A stretch of 6,690 nt of DNA, taken from Bacteroidota bacterium (GTDB lineage: Bacteria > Bacteroidota > Bacteroidia > Chitinophagales > Chitinophagaceae). This document shows, one piece after another, positions 1 through 6,076 of this stretch (position 1 is its first letter; the number at the start of each line of letters is the position of its first letter). Made by a program: the position numbers and the translations under genes. Where the stretch lies: assembly GCA_023423015.1 (NCBI GenBank), contig JAFAGE010000443.1:1-6690 (forward strand), read 5' to 3'. Under the pieces are notes generated by a model. The model was given only the letters and a program-made list of their open reading frames with translations, was not told where the DNA came from and did not search any database.

Positions 1-413
1 AACAAACGCTTCCGGGAAGCCAGTTTGATTTTCAGCGTTAATGCCGGAGAAGTAAATTGGCGTATGTACTGCGCAGTGAAGGGTGGGGGCTCAATTAAGA
101 TCGCGGCCTGCATGGCCATACCTTTTCGTTTATTTCGGCCCGCAGCCAGGAACAATGGAACACTCCCCAGGATTGCCGCACCTCCTGCAACTGCAGCGAC
201 GCCGGTGGTTCCGAAATCCGAATTGCCATTTGAAACCGCCGCAATTGCCAGTACACCTGCTCCCAGAAGGATAAAGGCTCCTGTGCGCTGACTTCTGCTT
301 TTTTTCAGGTATTCTTCCCGCGTTTCCGGTTTCTTTTTAACTGTTGCAGATTGGCTGATGCACGTATCTCCAAATACGGTGAGCAACAAGATGCACAATA
401 GAAAGCGTATCAT
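1..413 (-). CDS. Small membrane protein of unknown function, C-terminus cut by the window edge
   Basis: I do not recognise a function. The reading frame is open to the left edge and gives 137 codons from ATG 413. An in-frame ATG at 440 would add nine residues, but 413 places a classic hydrophobic signal (MIRFLLCILLLTVFG) at the very N-terminus, so I prefer it. After a probable cleavage near residue 20 comes a highly charged stretch (about 26-43, KKKPETREEYLKKSRSQR). Two hydrophobic segments follow (about 44-60 and 70-91), and then a basic patch GRNKRKG (92-98). This layout, a charged YLKKS-type segment, a glycine/alanine-rich helix pair and then a PLF-x-AAG-x-NKRK motif, recalls a family of uncharacterised Bacteroidota membrane proteins; that is recollection and not a search. 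It lies 72 bp downstream of the lipoprotein gene on the same strand and could be co-transcribed with it. Confidence 0.75.
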   Translation of the reverse strand, partial: MIRFLLCILLLTVFGDTCISQSATVKKKPETREEYLKKSRSQRTGAFILLGAGVLAIAAVSNGNSDFGTTGVAAVAGGAAILGSVPLFLAAGRNKRKGMAMQAAILIEPPPFTAQYIRQFTSPALTLKIKLASRKRL

Positions 414-485
414 AAATGAGGGTTTAACCTGGCTATACATTTTCACGGACACGCTTCATCTCGTCTCTGTTTGCTCGGTTCTCTC

Positions 486-953
486 TTAAACCTTCTTCCA
501 GAGAAACAGGCCATTTCCTCCCGGCTCTTTGATATGCAATTCATCTTTAGAAGCAAACACCAGTGTTCCGATGCGATGCCTGCCATTCGCCACGTCGTAC
601 CAGACAAGCACTTTCTGGCCCTTATCATTCGGTTTGGCGTCGTATCGTCCTTCCATTTTGGCTACCGTAAAGTAGCCGCTGCCGTCGCGGTTGAATGTCA
701 TGTAATCCTTAATGCTGGGTTTTTTCAGGTTTTTTCTTTCCTCTTCATCAAGCTGCAGGTTATCGTTCGTATCTCCAATAAACCCAACCAATTCCCATTC
801 ACCAACCAATTCGGAGTTGTCGCCGTTTGAAAATGCAGATTCCGCAGGCGCATTTGCTGTCATTACATCTGCCGGAGTTGCGGGTTCAGCCGTTGGATTG
901 CTATTGTTACAGGCCGCAAAAAAAATCAACGAAACGAGGTGGATTGATCGCAT
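486..953 (-). CDS. Lipoprotein with an EF-hand-like loop
   Basis: A 155-residue predicted lipoprotein. The N-terminus MRSIHLVSLIFFAAC ends in a lipobox-like F-A-A-C with the lipidated cysteine at residue 15; Phe at -3 is slightly off consensus. An Ala/Pro/Thr/Asn-rich linker (about 16-46) leads into a compact domain beginning ELVGEWELVGF (48-58), an opening typical of lipocalin-like small beta-barrel lipoproteins ('GxW' start). Residues 61-72 read DTNDNLQLDEEE, which fits the calcium-binding loop pattern of an EF-hand: acidic or Asn/Gln ligands at positions 1, 3, 5, 7 and 9, a hydrophobic residue at 8 and Glu at 12. The usual glycine at position 6 is replaced by Leu. The rest alternates short strands (YMTFNRDGSGYFTV, KVLVWYDV, RIGTLVF, ELHIKEP). 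Start ATG 953 fits the signal peptide. The specific function is unknown. Calcium binding and the lipocalin-like fold are inferences. Confidence 0.88.
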   Translation of the reverse strand: MRSIHLVSLIFFAACNNSNPTAEPATPADVMTANAPAESAFSNGDNSELVGEWELVGFIGDTNDNLQLDEEERKNLKKPSIKDYMTFNRDGSGYFTVAKMEGRYDAKPNDKGQKVLVWYDVANGRHRIGTLVFASKDELHIKEPGGNGLFLWKKV

Positions 954-1120
954 CGCAAATAGTTTAAGGGTGATAAATAAACAAGTGTGAAGATGAGCCT
1001 GGCTGTGGAATATCCTTTCAGGAAGTGTTAACTACCGTTGGTATTACGAAAATTAATTTACCGAATTATTCTCAAAGAACGAAAACTGATTGTAACCGGA
1101 CTGCAGAAAGCCGGAAGCGG

Positions 1121-2443
1121 TCACTGTTCTATCGGGCTGGAAGTTTGTGGTGCTATGTTTGCTCCCTCGGCAAAAAACAATTGGGGTTGTTTGTTCTCTA
1201 TCCAAAGGCTAATATACATATAGCATAAAAGCGAATTTTCCAGGTTGTGGTACGATGCCTTATATAAATTCGCTTTTACAGGATCGGCCTTTTCTCCTTT
1301 CGTGCTCACTCCCTGGTATGCATCACCGTGTTCTTTGTCGATAAAATAAGTATCCCAGAATTCCGCGCCTTTCTCAAATTTTTGCAGAATGCTGCTGTCT
1401 CCCTCCAGGTGATACCATATCAGGTTCACCATATTTCCGTAGGCTTGTATCCACCAATATGAAAGGTCGGGGTGCTGTGTGGGATCTGTTTTAGACACGG
1501 TTGCAAACCAGCAACCCGTGGATGCATCAAAGCCATAGCGCTCGGATATATCCCATAATTTTTTCGCAGATTGAAGATGCGACTCATTTTTAGTAAGGAG
1601 GTACAAACGCAGATACATCCATGCCGTTTCGATGTTGTGCCCGATATTGATTTCGTGAATTCCTCCCGCAGGATAAATGTATTTCCAGCTTGCGTCGAAT
1701 GATTCAAGTATCCATCCTGTTTTCGGATCCTTCATTTTATCGTCAACCACCTTCATGATACGCTCGATCTGCTCCACATATTTTTTATCGCGCGTGGCCA
1801 GGTGCAGGTAAAACAGGTAGCCGGAAACCGGTGTTATAACGGAACTGAAAGATTTGTTCGGTACATCCACGCGCCAATCGCGTTTCATCACATCAAAATA
1901 CCCGCCCTTGTGCTGATCCCACACTTTCGTCTCAAGCAACTCATTTGCACGTTCGATCGTTTTCAGCACCGACGGATCACGTGTAACGAAATAGTACATG
2001 GTAAGCCCGGTGATACAATACACCTGGTTGAAGGTTGTTTTTGTTTCTTTTACCGGTTTACCGTGCCGATCCAGCAGGTCGTACCAGCCTCCATGTTTTT
2101 TATCCCACGCATGTTTTTGAAGATATGAGAAGAGTTGCCTTCCGCGGTTAAGGAGAGCAGTATCGCCACTCATGAGAAAACCGGCAGAATAACCAAACAG
2201 GTGACGGGCAATCATTGCGGGCGACTGATCAAAACTGCCGAACTGCTTCCATTCCCTGTCGAGATTGGTGTAAAACATTCCATTGGCCGGGTCAACAGCC
2301 TTATTTGTCCAATGCGGCAAAACATCTTTGAGAGCTTGCTTCCTCCAATATTCGGGTTGAAGGAACGTAGATTGGCTAAAACCACTTATGCCCTGTAACA
2401 AAAAGGCTATCAAAAAAAATCGTCTTACCATAAATTCAAACAT
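1121..2443 (-). CDS. AGE-family (N-acylglucosamine 2-epimerase-like) sugar epimerase/isomerase, probably exported
   Basis: A 440-residue protein of the AGE/cellobiose 2-epimerase superfamily, whose members invert C2 or isomerise sugars in an (alpha/alpha)6 barrel. Six D-x3-G loops recur about every 63 residues, at D51, D114, D176, D239, D306 and D369, as expected for six helical-hairpin repeats. Active-site motifs are visible: AR80-H near the N-terminus, GHNIETAW (268-275; H269, E272, W275), YWWIQAY (329-335) and SYHN (397-400; H399). Aligned by spacing with what I recall for Ruminococcus albus cellobiose 2-epimerase (R52, H243, E246, W249, W304, E308, H374), all are kept except the E308 equivalent, which is Tyr335. 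The N-terminus (residues 1-24, MVRRFFLIAFLLQGISGFSQ from M5) is a probable signal peptide, so the protein should act in the periplasm. ATG 2431 is an alternative start. It lies 59 bp after the SDR gene on the same strand, so the two may be linked in sugar metabolism. The substrate is unknown. Confidence 0.92.
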   Translation of the reverse strand: MFEFMVRRFFLIAFLLQGISGFSQSTFLQPEYWRKQALKDVLPHWTNKAVDPANGMFYTNLDREWKQFGSFDQSPAMIARHLFGYSAGFLMSGDTALLNRGRQLFSYLQKHAWDKKHGGWYDLLDRHGKPVKETKTTFNQVYCITGLTMYYFVTRDPSVLKTIERANELLETKVWDQHKGGYFDVMKRDWRVDVPNKSFSSVITPVSGYLFYLHLATRDKKYVEQIERIMKVVDDKMKDPKTGWILESFDASWKYIYPAGGIHEINIGHNIETAWMYLRLYLLTKNESHLQSAKKLWDISERYGFDASTGCWFATVSKTDPTQHPDLSYWWIQAYGNMVNLIWYHLEGDSSILQKFEKGAEFWDTYFIDKEHGDAYQGVSTKGEKADPVKANLYKASYHNLENSLLCYMYISLWIENKQPQLFFAEGANIAPQTSSPIEQ

Positions 2444-2502
2444 AGTACAAGATCACGGAACTGCCGCAATGTTTTACCTGTGCCACCCTGGAAGATCTTC
2501 GA

Positions 2503-3264
2503 TCACGAAGCCCGTTGCGCATCGCCATCTATCGGGAACATCTGGCCTGAAATCATTTTTGCATTTTCCGATGCAAGGAATAAAGCCAGCGCTGCAATGT
2601 CTTTCGGATCAACGAGCGATTGTATCGATTGAATCGACATCGCATGTTCTCTTTCTTTCTCAACTGTAGTCCCGTTGATCCTGGCTCTTCCTTCAAACAC
2701 CTGGTCAATCCTCGGTCCTTCTACCGGGCCGGGCAGAATCGCATTAACACGGATACGCCACTGGCCCAGTTCTATTGAAAGTGTCTTCGTGAATCCGATA
2801 ATCCCCCATTTTGCAGTTGCATACGGACTTCTGTTCGCATATCCGAAACGGCCCGCAATGGAAGACATGTTGATAATGACTCCGGCAGATGATTTTTTCA
2901 GGTGGGGAATTGCTGAGCGCGTAACATAAAAAGTACCATTAAGGTCTACCTGCATCACCTGCTCCCATTCGGCAGGGTCCGTTTCTTCAACAGGAGCTGT
3001 CGGCCCGGCAATGCCAACATTGTTTACCAGAACGTCAAGCCCTCCCAGCGTTTCTGCAGCAACATTAACCATTGCTTCCACCTCTTTGAGCTTAGACACG
3101 TCGCATTTGACGAACTTAACACCGGGAACCTCCTGTTCCAGTTTTTGTAAAGCGTGTTCGTTGATGTCACAGGTAAATACTTTTGCTCCCGATGCAGTAA
3201 AAGCTTTAATCATTTCGAGGCCGATGCCGGATGCACCAGCGGTAACCAATACTTTTTGAGCCAT
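2503..3264 (-). CDS. Short-chain dehydrogenase/reductase (SDR) oxidoreductase
   Basis: A 253-residue classical SDR, the usual length, predicted cytosolic and NAD(P)-dependent. The Rossmann nucleotide motif TAGASGIG spans 8-15. Asp33 at the end of strand 2 suggests preference for NAD(H) over NADP(H). Other family marks are CDV (54-56), NNVG (81-84, in place of the common NNAG), catalytic Ser135, Tyr148 and Lys152 (S-x12-Y-x3-K), PGP (178-180) and a C-terminal SGQMFPIDGD (239-248). The position that usually carries the fourth catalytic residue, Asn in a V-N-L-x-G motif, reads V-D-L-N-G (106-110), so Asp107 replaces Asn. The insertion GPRIDQVFEGRARING (183-198) is the variable substrate lid. Start ATG 3264 fits the strand-1 motif. 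The gene sits between a UspA gene (86 bp) and an AGE-family epimerase gene (59 bp) on the same strand. A sugar or polyol substrate is a guess from that context only. Confidence 0.93.
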   Translation of the reverse strand: MAQKVLVTAGASGIGLEMIKAFTASGAKVFTCDINEHALQKLEQEVPGVKFVKCDVSKLKEVEAMVNVAAETLGGLDVLVNNVGIAGPTAPVEETDPAEWEQVMQVDLNGTFYVTRSAIPHLKKSSAGVIINMSSIAGRFGYANRSPYATAKWGIIGFTKTLSIELGQWRIRVNAILPGPVEGPRIDQVFEGRARINGTTVEKEREHAMSIQSIQSLVDPKDIAALALFLASENAKMISGQMFPIDGDAQRAS

Positions 3265-3350
3265 AACTGAATACTTATTTCCGAAGCAACCTGGATTAGT
3301 TGCGTCTGTATAATCTTATCCGTTCAAGATATCAGAATTTATGAATATCA

Positions 3351-4184
3351 CTATGCTTTAGTGTAGGTAAGCAAAGGAATTTTAGTACGGAATGAATATT
3401 TTTCGGCCTGGCTGGGAGCGAAGAGCATCTCCAGCAGGTTGCGCTTCTGATTGGTAAACATCACCAGCAGCGATGGTGAATATTTTTCAATTGCTTCATC
3501 AACAGTTTCGGCGAGCTTTCTATCCGAACGGCCGCTTTCAATTACAAGAGAAACTCTGTCACCAAATTTTTCCTGTATCGCTGATTCCGTTGCCTTGTGA
3601 TCCTTGCCTGATTTATCCGGCTCAACGATGTGCAGAACCTGAACGCTTGCCGATATGGGCTTCGCAAACGCTACGACGGTTTCCAGCTCTTTTTCATGAT
3701 CAGTCATATCACATGCAAACATCACCGATTCGACCGGCTTTGCCTGGTATGATTTGGGTATACACAATACAGGGATCTCGGATTCACTGATCAGTTCGCT
3801 GGTATTTGACCCAAGCAGTTTCAGTACATTTCCGGCTCCGTGCGTGCTGATACAAATGAAATGAATGTCATTATTCCGTGCGTAGCAAAGAATGCTATTT
3901 ATGATACCGAGATCATAGTAGCACACACATTGATACGGGCCAGCGTCTGCCTGCATCGATTGATAAGCAGACTCAACAAACGCTTCAAGCTCGCGCTGTA
4001 CTCGTATTTTTTCCTGTTTTATCATGCTAACCTGCTCCGGATTTCGGAATGCATTTTCTTCCCAGAGATCATTGACATGAAAAAATATCAACTGCAGGTT
4101 TCGCTGGGTTGCCAGCTGTATGGCGAACCGTAAACCCGCAAGGGAATTCTCAGATAAATCGGTGGTTACAAGTACTTTTTCCAT
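3351..4184 (-). CDS. Tandem-domain universal stress protein (UspA family)
   Basis: A 277-residue cytosolic protein made of two UspA domains. Domain 1 (about 1-145) opens with MEKVLVTTDLSENS, where Asp9 is the usual adenine-contacting residue, and ends with STHGAGNVLKLLGSN (113-127) followed by IPVLCIP. The nucleotide signature G-x2-G-x9-G-S/T is degraded: the first Gly is Ser113 and the segment between HG and GSN is one residue shorter than usual. Domain 2 (about 153-277) keeps the VMFACDMTD start but has MFTNQKRNLLEMLFAPS where the glycine motif should be, so it probably does not bind ATP. This two-domain layout is common in Bacteroidota. ATG 4184 is chosen because it precedes the conserved first strand directly; a TTG at 4244 would add 20 residues of unconserved sequence. 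It lies 78 bp after the cation antiporter gene and may be transcribed with it. A general stress role is known for the family; the trigger is unknown. Confidence 0.92.
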   Translation of the reverse strand: MEKVLVTTDLSENSLAGLRFAIQLATQRNLQLIFFHVNDLWEENAFRNPEQVSMIKQEKIRVQRELEAFVESAYQSMQADAGPYQCVCYYDLGIINSILCYARNNDIHFICISTHGAGNVLKLLGSNTSELISESEIPVLCIPKSYQAKPVESVMFACDMTDHEKELETVVAFAKPISASVQVLHIVEPDKSGKDHKATESAIQEKFGDRVSLVIESGRSDRKLAETVDEAIEKYSPSLLVMFTNQKRNLLEMLFAPSQAEKYSFRTKIPLLTYTKA

Positions 4185-4262
4185 AGACTCATATTTTCTA
4201 ATATTATCAGTTATGCTTGCGTTACGACCGTCCGTTTCCGCCAAAGAAATCCGGATTTACTT

Positions 4263-5246
4263 TCAGGCCCTGTACAGTAGGAAAGCCATGTAAAGCAGGT
4301 AGGTAATCACAAAAGCAATTCCTTCCCGCCTCGTTACCATCTGATCGCTGCGGAAAATGGGGTAGCACACTATTGCAACCGCGGCCGCTAACGGCAAGTC
4401 CAGCCACAGCACATCTCTGCTTACATCCACTCCACGGGGTGCAACCACGCACGTTACGCCAAGAATGAAGAGAATATTGGTTATGCTGCTTCCAATCAGG
4501 TTCCCAATCGCAACGTCGCGATCATTTTTTATCGTTGCAACAACAGTGGTGGCGAGTTCGGGTGCAGATGTGCCAACAGCCACGATTGTTAAGCCAATAA
4601 TTGCATCAGATACTCCCATATCCTGGGCAATTTTTACAGCACCGGCCACAAGCAGATCGGCTCCCAATACCGATAAGCCCAAGCCCGTTATGAGCAGTGT
4701 TAAGTTGCCTAACCAGGAAAGCACGTTGTTTTTCTCTTTCAGTAAAACCTTTGGACTGAATTCTTCCGCGTATTCCTGCCGGAGTTTTGCACTTTCATTC
4801 CTGCTGATGCGTACAAGTGAAATGGTGTAGGCTACAGATGCTGCAACCAGGAATATACCCTCATACCTGCTTAATGTTCCGTCGTAAGCCATGATGAACA
4901 AAACGACGGCCGAGGCAATCATTACCGGCACATCGAAGCGGATACTGAGTTGCTGCAACTTCAGTGGCCTTAATGCAGCACTTAATCCAAGTATAAAAAG
5001 GATGTTCAGGATATTTGTTCCGGCAATATTGCCAACTGCGAGAGTACTTCTGTTCTCCGCAGCAGCAGTAATGCCCACAGCAAGTTCGGGCATACTCGTG
5101 CCGATGGATACAACGGTAAGACCTATTACGATTGGCCTGATACCGAGTCTTGCAGCTACACGCGATGCCCCACGCAAAACAAATTCAGCCCCCAGAATGA
5201 TGATCACTAGTCCTGCAATGAACACAATAGACGGATGAAGACCCAT
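4263..5246 (-). CDS. CaCA-family sodium/calcium (cation) antiporter, YrbG-like
   Basis: A 327-residue inner-membrane exchanger of the Ca2+/cation antiporter superfamily, with about ten transmembrane helices in two inverted halves. Each half holds an alpha-repeat. Alpha-1 has GTSMPEL (49-55) and GNIAGTNILN (72-81); alpha-2 has GTSAPEL (225-231) and GNLIGSSITN (248-257). Glu54 and Glu230 are the expected ion-binding acids, with Thr/Ser (T50, S51, T226, S227) and N81 also in place. By alignment with what I recall for archaeal NCX_Mj, the position of its Asp240 is Asn257 here. A cytoplasmic loop (about 146-178, charged, RISRNESAKLRQEYAEEF) joins the halves, matching the family. Start ATG 5246 precedes the first helix directly. 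It is the first gene of the minus-strand run and faces the small lipoprotein gene across 265 bp. The likely role is ion extrusion driven by a sodium or proton gradient; the exact ions cannot be read from sequence. Confidence 0.94.
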   Translation of the reverse strand: MGLHPSIVFIAGLVIIILGAEFVLRGASRVAARLGIRPIVIGLTVVSIGTSMPELAVGITAAAENRSTLAVGNIAGTNILNILFILGLSAALRPLKLQQLSIRFDVPVMIASAVVLFIMAYDGTLSRYEGIFLVAASVAYTISLVRISRNESAKLRQEYAEEFSPKVLLKEKNNVLSWLGNLTLLITGLGLSVLGADLLVAGAVKIAQDMGVSDAIIGLTIVAVGTSAPELATTVVATIKNDRDVAIGNLIGSSITNILFILGVTCVVAPRGVDVSRDVLWLDLPLAAAVAIVCYPIFRSDQMVTRREGIAFVITYLLYMAFLLYRA

Positions 5247-5511
5247 TTCAAGTTATTATGGATGTGCCTGAATTAAAATAATCGGTTAAAAAATGTTTCA
5301 ACGCACAGATCGTGAATATCCTTCAATTTACAAACATCTGTAAGGAACTATCCACATTGCACCTATCCTTAATAAATGTGACCGGAATTTTAATCTGAGA
5401 AATTCGGGTATTTTCCTATTTTACCAGTTCTTCTAAGTTCACGATCCCCTAAAAGACCCGAAGCTGAAGTCCACTATCTCCTTGTAGATTCTTACACATA
5501 AACCTTATCAA
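5247..5511. promoter_or_regulatory. Divergent intergenic region expected to hold two promoters
   Basis: This A/T-rich 265 bp gap separates the starts of the minus-strand antiporter gene and the plus-strand lipoprotein gene, so promoters for both should lie here. I looked for the Bacteroidota -7 element (TAnnTTTG) with an upstream TTTG and found only poor matches on either strand, and I found no strong inverted repeat or RNA-like fold. The assignment rests on gene orientation alone. Confidence 0.4.
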
Positions 5512-5709
5512 ATGAAGTTTTCATCAAACCTCGCGATACTGGCCATCGTTTTCGCTGTGTTCTTCTTTGTGGGATGTACGAAAAATGACATGGTGTTGGA
5601 AGATTCGATATCAACAACAGTTGAAAACGAAGTAACCGCACCGGATCTTAATAAATGTAAGATCCGGCGGATCTATGTCGGCTCCGAAGATTTTCTTGTT
5701 ATCACATAA
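5512..5709 (+). CDS. Very short lipoprotein, possibly a truncated family member
   Basis: A 65-residue predicted lipoprotein. MKFSSNLAILAIVFAVFFFVGC is a long type II signal peptide with lipobox F-V-G-C and lipidated Cys22, leaving a mature peptide of only 44 residues. The mature part is acidic and Ser/Thr-rich (27-45), then ends KCKIRRIYVGSEDFLVIT (48-65). A K-C-K-I-R-R-I-Y type segment is one I associate with the start of a larger repeat-type domain in Bacteroidota lipoproteins, so the protein may be the N-terminal stub of a longer ancestor; that is recollection and inference. No continuation is visible in any plus frame after the TAA, because a terminator hairpin begins at once. The signal peptide and clean start after the divergent intergenic region support expression. 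Function is unknown. It could equally be a genuine small surface lipoprotein. Confidence 0.7.
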   Translation: MKFSSNLAILAIVFAVFFFVGCTKNDMVLEDSISTTVENEVTAPDLNKCKIRRIYVGSEDFLVIT

Positions 5710-5748
5710 AAAAAAAGTACACTAACATGAACATGTTGAGTGTACTTT
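5708..5748 (-). terminator. Intrinsic terminator between convergent genes
   Basis: The arms AAAGTACACT (5714-5723) and AGTGTACTTT (5739-5748) are perfectly complementary over 10 bp. They enclose AACATG (5724-5729) and CATGTT (5732-5737), which extend the stem with one bulged G at 5738 and a tiny loop. Read on the minus strand the hairpin is followed by nine T residues (complement of the A-run 5708-5716), the classic form for ending the 6076-5774 gene, whose stop lies about 25 bp upstream. On the plus strand only TTT and a later TTTT follow, so termination of the lipoprotein transcript would be weaker. The T-tract overlaps the TAA stop of the lipoprotein (5707-5709). Confidence 0.88.
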
Positions 5749-5773
5749 AAAAAGTTTTAATACTCAGAGTTGA

Positions 5774-6076
5774 CTATGCAGCCTTGCTTACTTTCTCGAT
5801 GGTGATTTCATCGCCCTCAACTTCACCGGATACATCAACTTTTTCACCAACGAAATCCTTCAGTTTCTCAGGATTGCTTATTGAATACACTTTTTTACCA
5901 ACTACCAACACGGGTTTCTTGCCGCCTTTTACACACGCTCTGGCGCAGTCGGCATGTTCAGGGCCGCTTTTGGCGCCGCAGTGGTCGTCGCCTACAAATC
6001 CGGTAACTTTTATCGGATCGCCTGCATAAAGGCTTACAGACGCAAGGAGCAGCATTGCCAGGAAGATCTTTTTCAT
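5774..6076 (-). CDS. Small exported protein with a Cys/His cluster and OB-like C-terminal half
   Basis: A 100-residue protein with a Sec signal peptide (MKKIFLAMLLLASVSLYAG, cleavage near 18-19) and no lipobox, so it is probably periplasmic or secreted. The mature part begins PIKVTGFVGDDHCGAKSG, then EHADCARACVKGG, giving H32, C33, H41, C44 and C48 as a possible metal site or disulfide pair. The second half (VLVVGKKVYSISNPEKLKDFVGEKVDVSGEVEGDEITIEKV) alternates strands like a small OB-type barrel: a value-of-key strand, a K-L-K-D-F-x-G-E-K-V helix-turn and a V-S-G-E-V strand. I recall many small exported bacterial proteins with this D-x-x-C-G ... C-x3-C-V ... VYxI ... F-x-G-x-K-V-x-V-x-G layout, of unknown function; the family name is not confirmed. 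ATG 6076 is preferred over TTG 6085 because it starts the MKKIF signal. It ends at a strong terminator. Confidence 0.88.
   Translation of the reverse strand: MKKIFLAMLLLASVSLYAGDPIKVTGFVGDDHCGAKSGPEHADCARACVKGGKKPVLVVGKKVYSISNPEKLKDFVGEKVDVSGEVEGDEITIEKVSKAA

Noticed and set aside
471..990. Long plus-strand open frames opposite the lipoprotein gene
   Set aside because: Their translations are low-complexity (Phe/Ser-rich) mirror products of a clear minus-strand lipoprotein gene.
954..1120. Gap between the epimerase and lipoprotein genes as a site for an RNA gene or terminator
   Set aside because: No stem longer than a few bp with a T-tract and no tRNA-like fold was seen; a promoter for the lipoprotein gene is likely here but has no clear consensus match.
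2491..2510. Palindrome GAAGATCTTC and the adjacent CTTCG/CGAAG hairpin overlapping the SDR stop codon
   Set aside because: Stems are only 5 bp and no T-tract follows on either strand, so I do not call a terminator.
3286..3303. GCAAC/GTTGC inverted repeat upstream of the SDR gene
   Set aside because: A 5-bp stem with an 8-base loop and no supporting partner is too weak for an operator or attenuator call.
4247..4258. Perfect 12-bp palindrome AAATCCGGATTT just past the antiporter stop
   Set aside because: As a hairpin it has no loop, and only CTTT follows on the minus strand, so it is a poor terminator; a single short palindrome can arise by chance.
4465..5238. Plus-strand open frames of 115-121 codons opposite the antiporter
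   Set aside because: They are antisense shadows of the hydrophobic alpha-repeats, with Ser/Thr/Ala-rich text and no family resemblance.
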